Assembly (NCBI GenBank): GCA_023424995.1
Contig: JAFADH010000253.1
Location: 1-13,306, forward strand
Length of the DNA stretch: 13,306 bases
Source of the DNA: Bacillota bacterium
GTDB lineage: Bacteria; Bacillota; Clostridia; Lachnospirales; Lachnospiraceae
Direction of reading: 5' to 3'
The notes beneath the pieces are model-generated. The model was given only the letters and a program-made list of their open reading frames with translations. It did not search any database and was not told where the DNA came from. How positions within the stretch are numbered: the stretch's first letter is position 1; each line of letters begins with the position of its first letter. A program made the position numbers and the translations under genes. Shown piece after piece: positions 5,873-13,306 of this stretch.

Positions 5873-7618
5873 TTAATCCATGATATCATCCCTGGAATTG
5901 GCGCATTCCGTCACATACTTCAGATAATCCTTAAAAATCCCGTTTTCCTGCGTTAATATATAGTTCTGGTAATCCTCCAGGATAGAACGCGCTTTTTCCT
6001 CTGTTTCCGCAAAATAAGCACGCTGCTCATAATCCGTCATGGTAGTGCCTTCGAATGCGAATTTCTTTACGGTATCGTAACTCTCATAATTAACGACAAG
6101 CCCTTCCAACGGATATCCGTTCACTCGTTCTACCGGACGCGCCATTTTATATTCCACCATCTCCGGCGGTGCCGCGTCCGCGTCTCCCGCATTGATCTCA
6201 CCCCACCAGGTGAAGCGCTTATCAGCCTGCAGGGTACGGCCTAAGATATAACCGATGCCCTTTTCACGGAGCTCGTCATCAACAGAGGAATCTCCCGCCG
6301 CCTTTCTCTCTAACAGGTCACTGTTCAGACGCGGCTGTCCGCCGGCATTCAGGGTATAGGTATCCCCTTCAATCCCGTACTGGCATAAACGGGCTCCTTC
6401 CTCGCTGTTGACATAATCAAGAAATGTCAAAGCAGCCTCGATGTTGGAGCAGGTGGTAGGGAATATAATCGCAGGGGAGCCCGCGCGTCCGTTCTGCTCC
6501 AGCTGTACCAGCGGCTGCCCGTCCTTATAGGTCATCGGTCCCACCGGAACATAACGCAGCTCCGGGCGGGCGCTGTACAGGCCGGTAAGCTTTGTGGAAT
6601 TAATTATGGAGCCGTATTGAGCCGCCGCAAATAACGCCGTACCGTTGCCGACCTTTTCGTCTGCCTGAGCATCCGAATGCTTAAAGCACTCTACATCCAG
6701 CAATCCCTGATTCACAAGCTTCCAGGTAAAAAGACCCCTTTGGATCCAGTCCTTTGTCAAGGGTATGTAATTATAAGTACCGTCCGCCTGCTTCATATAA
6801 TTACTGAATTTCTTACTGGAAAGATTAATGGAATATTGTGAGCTGTCCCAGCCGTTGTGGTAGGTGGTGGCAACGATACAGTCATTCCCGTTGACATCCT
6901 TAAATCCGTACTCCTTCGCTTTCACCATAAAATCATATAAATCATCGGCCGTCTTGATTGCGGCGGGATCAATTCCCAAAGCTCCCGGCACATCACCGCG
7001 GACAAAGACACCATAAGCCCAGTTGGTCACGTCGGCAGTATCCCCCGGAGTCTCCTGGGGCAGAATATATTTATGGCCGTTAAACCCTTTGTAATTCAAA
7101 TCATTCTCCAGATACGACTGGGAAATAATCCCAATATCATAAGCATTGGCCAGATTCGGATAGTTCGGCAATAAGTCCTCGATGGGAAGCAGTCTGCCTT
7201 CTGTTGCCGCCTTTTTAATTACCTCGGTTTCACCCGCGCTGCCGCCCCAATAGGGTGCGTTGATCATATCCGGCATATCGCCGGAGGCAAACATCAGGTT
7301 CAGCTTTTCTGTTTCGCTCATCATGATGCCTTCAAATTCAACTGTGATCCCCGTTTTTTCTCTGATTTTTTCAGCCACTTCATTGTTGTATTGGTCGGAG
7401 GCCGTCTTAAACCCGCCGTTCCAGCACACCAGCATTTTAAGCTTAACGTCGTCGAACTTTTTGGGTCCGCTGTCCTCTTCCGTATCTTCAGAATCCGGAC
7501 TTCCTCCCTTGGAATCCACAGGCTGCGAGACATTATCGTCTGCTTTACCGCAGCCGGAAAGCGTCGCAGCAGCCAAAATCACCGCCGCCATCAGGATACT
7601 AAGCAACTTTTTTTTCAT
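5873..7618 (-). CDS. ABC transporter extracellular solute-binding lipoprotein (family 1, LplA/YtcQ-like)
   Basis: This 581-residue lipoprotein would capture an oligosaccharide outside the membrane and deliver it to the two permeases encoded upstream. The N-terminus MKKKLLSILMAA leads into a lipobox, LSGC, with Cys23 as the lipidated residue. An acidic, Ser/Gly-rich linker to about residue 52 follows, then the periplasmic-binding-protein fold starting VKLKMLVCWNGG. The size, larger than the 400-450 residues of ordinary family 1 proteins, is typical of the LplA-type partners of LplB/LplC permeases in Bacillota. ATG 7618 is chosen because AGGAG at 7630..7626 lies seven bases away; ATG 7624, two codons upstream, would leave only one base. 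Hairpins lie both before (7655-7675) and after (5809-5852) the gene. The ligand is not readable from sequence; beta-glucan oligosaccharides are suggested by the nearby GH16 gene. Confidence 0.96.
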   Translation of the reverse strand: MKKKLLSILMAAVILAAATLSGCGKADDNVSQPVDSKGGSPDSEDTEEDSGPKKFDDVKLKMLVCWNGGFKTASDQYNNEVAEKIREKTGITVEFEGIMMSETEKLNLMFASGDMPDMINAPYWGGSAGETEVIKKAATEGRLLPIEDLLPNYPNLANAYDIGIISQSYLENDLNYKGFNGHKYILPQETPGDTADVTNWAYGVFVRGDVPGALGIDPAAIKTADDLYDFMVKAKEYGFKDVNGNDCIVATTYHNGWDSSQYSINLSSKKFSNYMKQADGTYNYIPLTKDWIQRGLFTWKLVNQGLLDVECFKHSDAQADEKVGNGTALFAAAQYGSIINSTKLTGLYSARPELRYVPVGPMTYKDGQPLVQLEQNGRAGSPAIIFPTTCSNIEAALTFLDYVNSEEGARLCQYGIEGDTYTLNAGGQPRLNSDLLERKAAGDSSVDDELREKGIGYILGRTLQADKRFTWWGEINAGDADAAPPEMVEYKMARPVERVNGYPLEGLVVNYESYDTVKKFAFEGTTMTDYEQRAYFAETEEKARSILEDYQNYILTQENGIFKDYLKYVTECANSRDDIMD

Positions 7619-7654
7619 ATACATTCTCCTTTTCTTTTTTTGTATGATTTTTAT

Positions 7655-7675
7655 GGGCTGCTTCCCGCAGCTCCC
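7655..7675 (-). other. Intercistronic hairpin upstream of the binding-protein gene
   Basis: GCTGC 7657-7661 and GCAGC 7667-7671 pair around a five-base loop, and a bulged base allows two further G-C pairs outside. It lies in the 65-base gap between the second permease and the binding-protein gene, before its ribosome binding site. It may block exonucleases or weakly attenuate transcription. Confidence 0.35.
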
Positions 7676-7683
7676 TCATACCG

Positions 7684-8574
7684 TCAGCCTTTTACGGAGC
7701 CGATCATGACGCCCTTAACATAGTACTTTTGCAATAAAGGGTAAACCACTACGATAGGCATCGTAAGCAGCATTACAAATGCCATCTGCAGGGATTGGGA
7801 CGTATAGCTGGTCATGACCGACAGACTTGTCTCCTGCCCCAGCTTGATCGTAGAAGATGCCGTTGCTTCGCTTAACAGCTTCTGCAGTAAGGTGGCAGCC
7901 GGATACAGCACCGTTCTGCTCTGGTAATAGGCTCCCATAAACCAATCGTTCCAGTGCCCCACTCCGATAAACAGCGCCAGGGTAGCAAATATGGGCTTTG
8001 ACAGCGGAAGATAAATTTGAAACAGAATTCTGCCCTCTCCCGCACCGTCGATCTGAGCCGACTCCCTCAGCTCCGACGGAATATTATCAAAATAAGTCCG
8101 CAGCAGCAGGAAGTTGAAAAAGCTGTAGACCGTCGGAAGGATATAAAGCAGAAAGCTCTTGGTCAGCCCTATATCCCGAAGCAGCATATAATACGGAATC
8201 ATTCCTCCTCCAAATATCGTGGTAAAGTAAAAAAAGAAAGTAAAAAACGTTTTGCCCGGCAGAGCCTTCACGCTCAAGGCATAGGCGATCAGCGCGGTGA
8301 AAAACAATCCCAGCAATACCCCCAGCAGGGTTCTTGACACCGATATCGTCAGGGAATCAAAGATACGCGAATCCTTGAATGCATGTGTGAAATTCTCCAG
8401 GGTAAATGCCCGGGGCCAGAAGTACACGCCTCCTTTGGCAAAATCTCTTCCGGTGTTCAGGGATGCCACCAGCACATACCAGAAGGGATATAAGGAAATA
8501 AAGCCGAACAATGCAAGAAATATATAATTAAAAATGCAAAACAGCTTTCTTGATTTTGATTCTTTTATTTTCAT
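7684..8574 (-). CDS. Carbohydrate ABC transporter permease, LplC/YtcP type (CUT1, MalG-like)
   Basis: This is a 296-residue inner-membrane permease with six hydrophobic segments. The first is FNYIFLALFGFISLYPFWYV at about 15-34. The BPD_transp_1 EAA loop lies at about 168-190 (ELRESAQIDGAGEGRILFQI, then YLPL), the contact site for the ATPase. The C-terminal YVKGVMIGSVKG is typical of the YtcP/LplC group. With the LplB-type partner it forms the channel for the sugar held by the lipoprotein. Two starts are possible. ATG 8574 is preferred: AAGGCGG lies eight bases upstream, and the protein then begins with a short basic tail. ATG 8604 would start one base after the LplB stop and add MHHGRKAGSV, but has no well-spaced ribosome binding site. 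No ATP-binding subunit is encoded nearby, so a shared MsmX-like ATPase is presumed. Confidence 0.95.
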   Translation of the reverse strand: MKIKESKSRKLFCIFNYIFLALFGFISLYPFWYVLVASLNTGRDFAKGGVYFWPRAFTLENFTHAFKDSRIFDSLTISVSRTLLGVLLGLFFTALIAYALSVKALPGKTFFTFFFYFTTIFGGGMIPYYMLLRDIGLTKSFLLYILPTVYSFFNFLLLRTYFDNIPSELRESAQIDGAGEGRILFQIYLPLSKPIFATLALFIGVGHWNDWFMGAYYQSRTVLYPAATLLQKLLSEATASSTIKLGQETSLSVMTSYTSQSLQMAFVMLLTMPIVVVYPLLQKYYVKGVMIGSVKG

Positions 8575-8605
8575 AACGGATCCCGCCTTCCTTCCATGAT
8601 GCATG

Positions 8606-9553
8606 CTACCATATGCTTACCTCCATATATCTGTCTGAAATCTTGTTCGTCAGTGCCATCAGGGCGAAGGCAAAAACGGATTTAAACAGGCCGATGGCCG
8701 TGGCATACTCAAATCTGCCGTAATTCAAACCTGTTTTAAGTACAAAGGTGTCCAGAATTTCGGAAATCTGCGTATTGGCCGGCTGCTGCAGCAGAAGGAT
8801 CTGGTCAAAGCCTGCGTTTAAAATCCCTCCCATGGCAAAAATGAACATAATTCCAATGGTTCCCTTGATGGAAGGCAATGTGATATGCCAGGTACATTTT
8901 AAACGGCCCGCGCCGTCTACCGTGGCCGCCTCATAGAGCTCCTGGCTCACTCCGGAAAGAGCCGACAGATAAATAATGGACCCCCAGCCCGCGTTTTTCC
9001 AGATATCGGAGAGAACCACCATGGGATAGAAATAGGCCTTCTCTCCCATGAAAAAAACAGAATCCAGCCCAAATTCCTTCCTGATATTATTAATAATTCC
9101 CCCATAGGGCGTAAAAATAATGGTCATCAGACTGACCACCACGACCCAGGATACAAAGTTCGGCAGATAACTCATTGTCTGCACCGCTCTTTTATATTTT
9201 CTGGCCTTTACCTCATTTAAGAGCAAAGCCAAAAGAATAGGAGCAGGGAAACCGAAGATTATCTTTAAACCGCTGATAATAATGGTATTTTTCATTACGA
9301 TCCAAAACTCCGGAGACCTCATAAAATCCCTGAAGTTCTGGAAACCCACCCAGGGGCTCCCCAATATGCCAAGACTGTAATTGTAATCCTTGAAGGCTAA
9401 AAGCGCACCGTACATGGGATAATAGCAAAACACCAACAGCCACACCACACAGGGAAGGATAAACAGATACAGCACCTTATGCTTTTTAATCCGCTGCCAT
9501 AATTTTCTTGTCCTTACCTGCCCGGTTACCCGGCCTGTTATGGTAGTGCTCAA
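8606..9553 (-). CDS. Carbohydrate ABC transporter permease, LplB type (CUT1, MalF-like)
   Basis: This 315-residue inner-membrane permease is the first transporter gene of the operon. A basic N-terminal tail of about 26 residues precedes the first membrane segment (VLYLFILPCVVWLLVFCYYP), and five more follow. The EAA loop at about 205-227 reads ELYEAATVDGAGRLKCTWHI and then TLP, matching the LplB group, as does the C-terminal DRYMEVSIW. It pairs with the LplC-type permease whose gene lies directly downstream. The start is a UUG codon at 9553..9551: AAAGGAG at 9569..9563 sits nine bases upstream, and no in-frame ATG or GTG exists before the first membrane segment. A 219-base gap with a possible promoter and leader ORF separates it from the regulator gene, which suggests its own, probably regulated, transcript. 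Confidence 0.95.
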   Translation of the reverse strand: MSTTITGRVTGQVRTRKLWQRIKKHKVLYLFILPCVVWLLVFCYYPMYGALLAFKDYNYSLGILGSPWVGFQNFRDFMRSPEFWIVMKNTIIISGLKIIFGFPAPILLALLLNEVKARKYKRAVQTMSYLPNFVSWVVVVSLMTIIFTPYGGIINNIRKEFGLDSVFFMGEKAYFYPMVVLSDIWKNAGWGSIIYLSALSGVSQELYEAATVDGAGRLKCTWHITLPSIKGTIGIMFIFAMGGILNAGFDQILLLQQPANTQISEILDTFVLKTGLNYGRFEYATAIGLFKSVFAFALMALTNKISDRYMEVSIW

Positions 9554-9559
9554 AAGCTT

Positions 9560-9616
9560 TCACTCCTTTCCTCTATGTTGCAGGTCCTGCAGCTGTATTT
9601 CTCTGCTTTTAATCAA
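9560..9616 (-). other. Possible 18-codon leader ORF before permease 1
   Basis: GGAGGT at 9626..9621, within a purine-rich run, precedes TTG 9616..9614. The frame then encodes (M)IKSREIQLQDLQHRGKE and stops at TGA 9562..9560, six bases before the UUG start of the permease gene. The permease ribosome binding site lies in its last codons. It could couple or tune translation. The UUG start and the four-base gap to GGAGGT make it speculative. Confidence 0.3.
9579..9591. promoter_or_regulatory. 13-bp palindrome in the permease leader, possible operator
   Basis: TGCAGGTCCTGCA is a perfect odd palindrome with two six-base arms around one central base. It lies 26 bases upstream of the permease start and inside the candidate leader ORF. 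The central base leaves no room for an RNA hairpin loop, so a DNA-binding role would be more natural. It may be chance. Confidence 0.25.
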
Positions 9617-9691
9617 TTCTACCTCCTCTCCCTTTCCATTCCTATCAACTTTTTTCCTGACTATTATGCACTTCTTTCATTTTCATCAGCA

Positions 9692-9700
9692 TTTATAACA
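9692..9700 (-). promoter_or_regulatory. Candidate extended -10 promoter of the transporter operon
   Basis: The minus strand reads TGTTATAAA at 9700..9692: TG, one base, then TATAAA (5 of 6). It predicts a start near 9685 and a leader of about 132 bases before permease 1. No good -35 box is visible, which fits a promoter needing an activator such as the AraC-type regulator encoded just upstream. Confidence 0.4.
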
Positions 9701-9772
9701 AAAACCCTTCATAAAAGTTCATAATTTTAGAAGTATTTACTTATCAACTTATTGATCCTCCGTTTTCTCTTA

Positions 9773-11338
9773 TTAATTTTCACGAAACTCATTAGGCGTA
9801 CATCCGACATGCTTTTTAAAGGTCCGCATAAAATAGCTGACATTGCTGAAGCCGCAATTATCCGCAATATCGCTGATACACAGCCCGGTCTCCCTGAGAA
9901 GCTTCTTCGCATAATTCATTCTCAGGTTGATAATATATTTTGTGATGGGTATTCCGAACTCTTTGTTAAAGGAGGTAGAAAGATAACCGAGTGAAATACA
10001 GAATTGCCTGGACAGAAAATTCGTACTTATTTCTCTGCAGGAAAAATTATTCTCTATGTAGTTCTTTACATTCATCAGAACAGATCTTGCATCGGCGGTA
10101 ACAGCCATCCACTGTTCAAGAGCTGTGGTTATGGTCCTGCACAGGCTTTCGATCAGCTCCTCCCTGCTGTCGAACTCATCGATGATTCCGCCGGACAGGC
10201 ATTCCGGACCGAGCATGGACACGATGCTTCCTCCCGCCTTTTTGATGCAGGTACGCGCAAGAATACACACCAGCTCCACATAAAGGATCCGGACATGCAT
10301 TGCCGTTCCCGGCACATCTGCCGAGAATATCCTCCGGACCGTCGCAAGCGCTTCCTTCAAATCTCCCGCTGTCAGCATCCTCTGATATAGCTTTAAATCC
10401 TCCTCCGGCAAATCGGGCCGGGCAGATTGCTCCCATTCGCTCCAATAAAATACCCCTCCGCCGGTATCCCCTTCCAGCGAAAAGCGCAAATCAAGAGCCT
10501 GCCTGGCCTGTGTCAGCAATGCACCGGAGAGGGTTGTCCCTACTCCGGATATTCCTCCGAATAATACGAGGTCGAGCCGCTTACGGATCCTGAAATGGAT
10601 TTCCCTGAAGCTTTTTACGAGTGTCTGCTCAGCCCGCCTGTGATCCTCATGGGGAGCTGCCGCAATTACTACAATCTGCCGGTATGGGACAAGATTGCAG
10701 AAGGTCACAAACCACGGACCCCCGACCTCCCGTATGATCTCCTGTACAGCCGTCCGCAGCCTGTCAAAATTCGGCTTAGACGGTACCCGGAATACTCCTA
10801 TCTGAAAATATCTGGCGGTGTCTTGAAACATGCCGGTGACAGGGAAATCCACATTTGTTTTCATCCCATATAAAAAGGCGGTCAACTGCTCCCTCTGTCT
10901 TTCAGTCAGCCCGGAATCCCCGGATGTCTCATAATCAGCGGTATTATACAGCAGGTTCTTACGGTGTACTTCCCTTGCAATGACTCTTGACAATACATCA
11001 GTTATTTCCTCCTGCCGGACAGGCTTCAACAGATAATCGACCACCCCCAGGGCTATGGCTTCTTTGGCAAAATGAAATTCCGAATAGCCGGAAATCAAAA
11101 CAGAAGCGCTCTCCGGCACGTACCTTCTTGCTATCTTCACCAGCTCAATCCCGCTCATTTCTCCCATGATAATATCCGTAAGCAGGATATCCGGCTTATG
11201 TTCCCTGATCTTTTCCACAGCCTCCTCCGCCGAGGAAGCCTCCATAATCCATTTAAAGCAGAAACCGCTCCGGCTCACTTTATATAAAATATCCGCACAA
11301 GCCAGCTTCTCATCATCTACGATTAATATACCAAGCAT
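9773..11338 (-). CDS. YesN-type response regulator with C-terminal AraC-family DNA-binding domain
   Basis: This 521-residue cytosolic regulator has a receiver domain at residues 1-120: acidic pair Asp8/Asp9 in LIVDDEK, phosphoacceptor Asp55 in LLTDIIMGEMSG, Ser83 in VLISGYSE, and Lys105 in YLLKP. A long middle region (about 140-400) is typical of YesN proteins and unassigned. Residues about 422-518 are an AraC-type double helix-turn-helix, helices near 438-463 and 487-512, ending CGFSNVSYFMRTFKKHVGC-TPNEF. Phosphorylated by the kinase encoded just upstream, it would activate the adjacent transporter operon. The start is ATG 11338, with GGAG at 11348..11345 and a six-base gap. A frame open back to a GTG at 11419 would abut the kinase stop but has no ribosome binding site, and would put 27 unusual residues before the receiver domain. 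Confidence 0.96.
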   Translation of the reverse strand: MLGILIVDDEKLACADILYKVSRSGFCFKWIMEASSAEEAVEKIREHKPDILLTDIIMGEMSGIELVKIARRYVPESASVLISGYSEFHFAKEAIALGVVDYLLKPVRQEEITDVLSRVIAREVHRKNLLYNTADYETSGDSGLTERQREQLTAFLYGMKTNVDFPVTGMFQDTARYFQIGVFRVPSKPNFDRLRTAVQEIIREVGGPWFVTFCNLVPYRQIVVIAAAPHEDHRRAEQTLVKSFREIHFRIRKRLDLVLFGGISGVGTTLSGALLTQARQALDLRFSLEGDTGGGVFYWSEWEQSARPDLPEEDLKLYQRMLTAGDLKEALATVRRIFSADVPGTAMHVRILYVELVCILARTCIKKAGGSIVSMLGPECLSGGIIDEFDSREELIESLCRTITTALEQWMAVTADARSVLMNVKNYIENNFSCREISTNFLSRQFCISLGYLSTSFNKEFGIPITKYIINLRMNYAKKLLRETGLCISDIADNCGFSNVSYFMRTFKKHVGCTPNEFREN

Positions 11339-11366
11339 ACTTTTCTCCATATTTTCTATAAGGCGG

Positions 11367-11392
11367 TACCATATTCGCAAGCTCATATGGTA
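11367..11392 (-). other. Hairpin in the kinase-regulator intercistronic gap
   Basis: TACCATAT 11367-11374 and ATATGGTA 11385-11392 form an eight-base-pair stem with a ten-base loop. It lies in the 81-base gap between the kinase stop and the regulator start, about 30 bases upstream of the regulator ATG. No U tract follows, so a translational or RNA-stability role is more likely than termination. Confidence 0.4.
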
Positions 11393-11419
11393 TCGGCATT
11401 TTGTGTCGGTGATGCGCAC

Positions 11420-13300
11420 TCACTTTGTTCGGCGCGGTATAATATCTGTCGGCATTATACCATAGGGAATCCGTACCGATACACATGCTCCCTGTATCTT
11501 CCCATCGCTTGTGATCTGCAGGCCATAATCCGGCCCGTACTGCAGGCGAAGCCGCTGATGGATATTCCAGAGCCCGATACTGCTGTTGTCCTCAGCCACA
11601 GCTGCCGCCTGGGTGTCCGGTTCCGCTATGCGCTCCCGTATTTCATCAAGCTTCTCAGCGGATATCCCGACCCCATTATCCTTAATAGATACAATAAGCT
11701 CCTCCCTGACCCTCTCCGCCCATATATGCAGCCTTCTGCCTCCGCCCTCCTCTGTCATCTGGTTTTTAAAACCATGCTTAAATACATTTTCTATCAGCGG
11801 CTGGAGTATCAGCTTCGGCATCTGGCAGCCGTAAAGCTCTTTTGCAATATCCACGCTGTATGCGAATGCTTCCTTATGCCGGACACTCTGTATATATAGA
11901 TAATCCGATATATTGGACAATTCGTCCCTCAGTGTGACATTCAGTTTTGACACATCCGAGGAATACCGGAACATGGAGGATAAGGCCGCTATCATTTCTG
12001 TAGTACCGTCCGCTCCCTCCATGCAGGCCATGGCTGAAATCGTATTCAATGTATTGTACAGAAAATGCGGATTAATACAGGACATCAGAGCCTGCTCCCG
12101 GGCTGTCATTGCCTGCAGCTTGGCGGTATATTCCTCCTGGATCAGCGTCTGGATGCGTTTTTGCATCCTGAACAGGTGTCTTTCGATACGCGCAAGCTCG
12201 TCCTTGCCTCCTATGGGCTCCGGATCCTGCACATCCCGCTCATCGAAGCTGTCCATCCTTTCTATCAGCAGGTTCAGTTTCCGGTTATAGATCCGGTTCG
12301 ACAGGATCAACAACAGCATCATGACCACAAGCAATACCACCGTTGAGAAAATTGCGCCCAGTCCGTCCGGCCTTTCCATCCGCCTGGGATTGAACAAAAA
12401 TACGGCGGTGGCATCAATGAGATCGATTTTTCTTGTCAGGATATCAAAGCTTTCCAACTTCCCCCGGGCATCCCTGAGATTGGCCTTCTCCGACAGCTTC
12501 CCGGTGTCTGTGAGGCTGCGGTAGATCCCGTCTACCTGTTCCGTTAATGAATCACCGTTACTTTTCCCGTCAGAATAAGAATAATGATAGATGATGCCGC
12601 CGCTTTTATTATCAAACCAATAGACGCTGTCATAGGAGCCCTTATAAGGGAGAAACAGGGTGCCGGTGTCCACGGTAATCGTCTGGCAGCAATAGCCCTG
12701 CCCCCATATGCCTGACTTTGAATTGTAATTATTAATGATGCCGGCCAGCGTCAGGTGGTAGGTATGAGTCACACCGGAATAGCTGTACCACCACTGGGGG
12801 CTTTTCTGCTTTAAATCCCGAAACCAGGCTTGCTCCTTCACCTTATTCACATCCCGGAAATAATAACCGTCTGCCGGAAGATAGGTATACAGCCTTTGTC
12901 CGATGACCTCCTGGGATTGATACAGGAAAAATGTCATTTCGCTTATTCTCTGTCCCAGTTCCTTGCTTAGGATTACCATCTCGGAACGGCTGACATTGCC
13001 GTCAAATATGTAATCACGCAGATCATTGCTCATGGAGACCACTCCCATGGCCGTAATATAGCTCGACAGCTTATCCTCGACCCCGGAGACATAGATATCG
13101 GCTGAATCCTTCTGGATACCGTACAGCTCATTGTTTACCTTTGCCAGATAATTATGCACCAGATACCATATCCCGAGAGATGAAATCAATACGATGAGTA
13201 CGGTAAGCATCAGCATGGAATGTATGGAGGTCAGCAGCATGAACTTTTGATATCTGCGTTTTCCAATTATCTTGATCTTGCTTTTCGTAATTGCCTTCAT
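11420..13300 (-). CDS. YesM-type membrane sensor histidine kinase
   Basis: This 626-residue kinase would sense an extracellular sugar signal and phosphorylate the regulator encoded next. A basic N-terminus leads to membrane segment 1 at about 28-49. An extracellular sensor domain spans about 50-314, and membrane segment 2 is at about 315-334 (STVVLLVVMMLLLILSN). A HAMP-like linker follows to about 386. The His_kinase (PF06580-type) motif INPHFLYNTLN places the phosphoacceptor at His412. The ATPase domain has an N box (PLIENVFKHG, Asn505), a G1 box (DNGVGIS, 541-547) and a G2 box (SSIGLWNIHQRL, 573-584). All key residues are present. ATG 13300 is only six bases from the window edge and those bases keep the frame open, so the ribosome binding site cannot be seen and a start further out is possible. 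The promoter is outside the window. Confidence 0.94.
   Translation of the reverse strand: MKAITKSKIKIIGKRRYQKFMLLTSIHSMLMLTVLIVLISSLGIWYLVHNYLAKVNNELYGIQKDSADIYVSGVEDKLSSYITAMGVVSMSNDLRDYIFDGNVSRSEMVILSKELGQRISEMTFFLYQSQEVIGQRLYTYLPADGYYFRDVNKVKEQAWFRDLKQKSPQWWYSYSGVTHTYHLTLAGIINNYNSKSGIWGQGYCCQTITVDTGTLFLPYKGSYDSVYWFDNKSGGIIYHYSYSDGKSNGDSLTEQVDGIYRSLTDTGKLSEKANLRDARGKLESFDILTRKIDLIDATAVFLFNPRRMERPDGLGAIFSTVVLLVVMMLLLILSNRIYNRKLNLLIERMDSFDERDVQDPEPIGGKDELARIERHLFRMQKRIQTLIQEEYTAKLQAMTAREQALMSCINPHFLYNTLNTISAMACMEGADGTTEMIAALSSMFRYSSDVSKLNVTLRDELSNISDYLYIQSVRHKEAFAYSVDIAKELYGCQMPKLILQPLIENVFKHGFKNQMTEEGGGRRLHIWAERVREELIVSIKDNGVGISAEKLDEIRERIAEPDTQAAAVAEDNSSIGLWNIHQRLRLQYGPDYGLQITSDGKIQGACVSVRIPYGIMPTDIIPRRTK
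11436..11461 (-). other. Hairpin within the 3' end of the kinase gene
   Basis: GGTATAAT 11436-11443 and ATTATACC 11454-11461 pair perfectly around a ten-base loop. It ends 14 bases before the kinase stop codon and has the same stem and loop length as the hairpin at 11367-11392. It may mark an RNA processing or stability site at the kinase-regulator junction. Confidence 0.35.
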
Positions 13301-13306
13301 GATCCG

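Noticed and set aside
8575..8620. Short minus-strand frame MVACIMEGRRDPL after GGAGG near the end of permease 1, ending in an ATGA overlap with permease 2
   Set aside because: The GGAGG is formed by Met-Glu-Val codons of the conserved permease C-terminus (YMEVSIW), so the site is a by-product of coding sequence.
9701..9725. Possible terminator after the regulator gene (ACTTTT-ATG-AAGGGT followed by T's on the minus strand)
   Set aside because: The stem relies on G-U pairs and a three-base loop, too weak to call.

Overview
The window looks like chromosomal DNA of a Gram-positive anaerobe of the Bacillota, most likely Lachnospiraceae or a clostridial relative. This is inferred from strong AGGAGG-type ribosome binding sites, occasional UUG starts, a lipoprotein solute-binding protein, and a YesM/YesN-type two-component pair next to LplB/LplC-type sugar permeases. 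No rRNA, tRNA, CRISPR array, phage gene or intact insertion sequence was seen.

Layout. Positions 1-345 (minus) hold the N-terminal 115 codons of a choloylglycine/penicillin V acylase-type Ntn-hydrolase, cut by the window edge. Diverging from it is a small AT-rich gene (612-1358, plus) for a membrane-anchored zinc-ribbon protein of unknown role. A 537-bp non-coding stretch follows, with a long-loop inverted repeat and a short tandem repeat. Everything from 1896 to the right edge is on the minus strand. In transcription order it is: sensor histidine kinase (13300-11420), AraC-type response regulator (11338-9773), permease 1 (9553-8606), permease 2 (8574-7684), solute-binding lipoprotein (7618-5873), a cytosolic glycoside-hydrolase-like protein of unrecognised family (5749-3434), and a secreted GH16 beta-1,3-glucanase with a ricin-type lectin domain (3140-1896).

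The minus-strand block reads as a Gram-positive polysaccharide utilisation locus. The GH16 enzyme would cut a beta-glucan outside the cell. The lipoprotein and two permeases would import the oligosaccharides, using an ATPase encoded elsewhere. The 771-residue cytosolic protein would process the imported sugar, and the kinase/regulator pair would sense it and switch on the transporter. The GH16 activity is well supported; the shared substrate is inference from neighbourhood.

The least explained element is the 771-residue protein. Its layout (TIM-barrel-like, then glutamine-amidotransferase-like, then beta-rich) recalls GH42 beta-galactosidases, but I recognise no known family in its sequence. 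Other points of interest are a perfect 14-bp hairpin between the binding-protein gene and this gene, a possible 18-codon leader ORF before permease 1, and a palindrome over the -35 box of the GH16 promoter. Several starts were moved inward from the longest reading frame because of ribosome binding site position.
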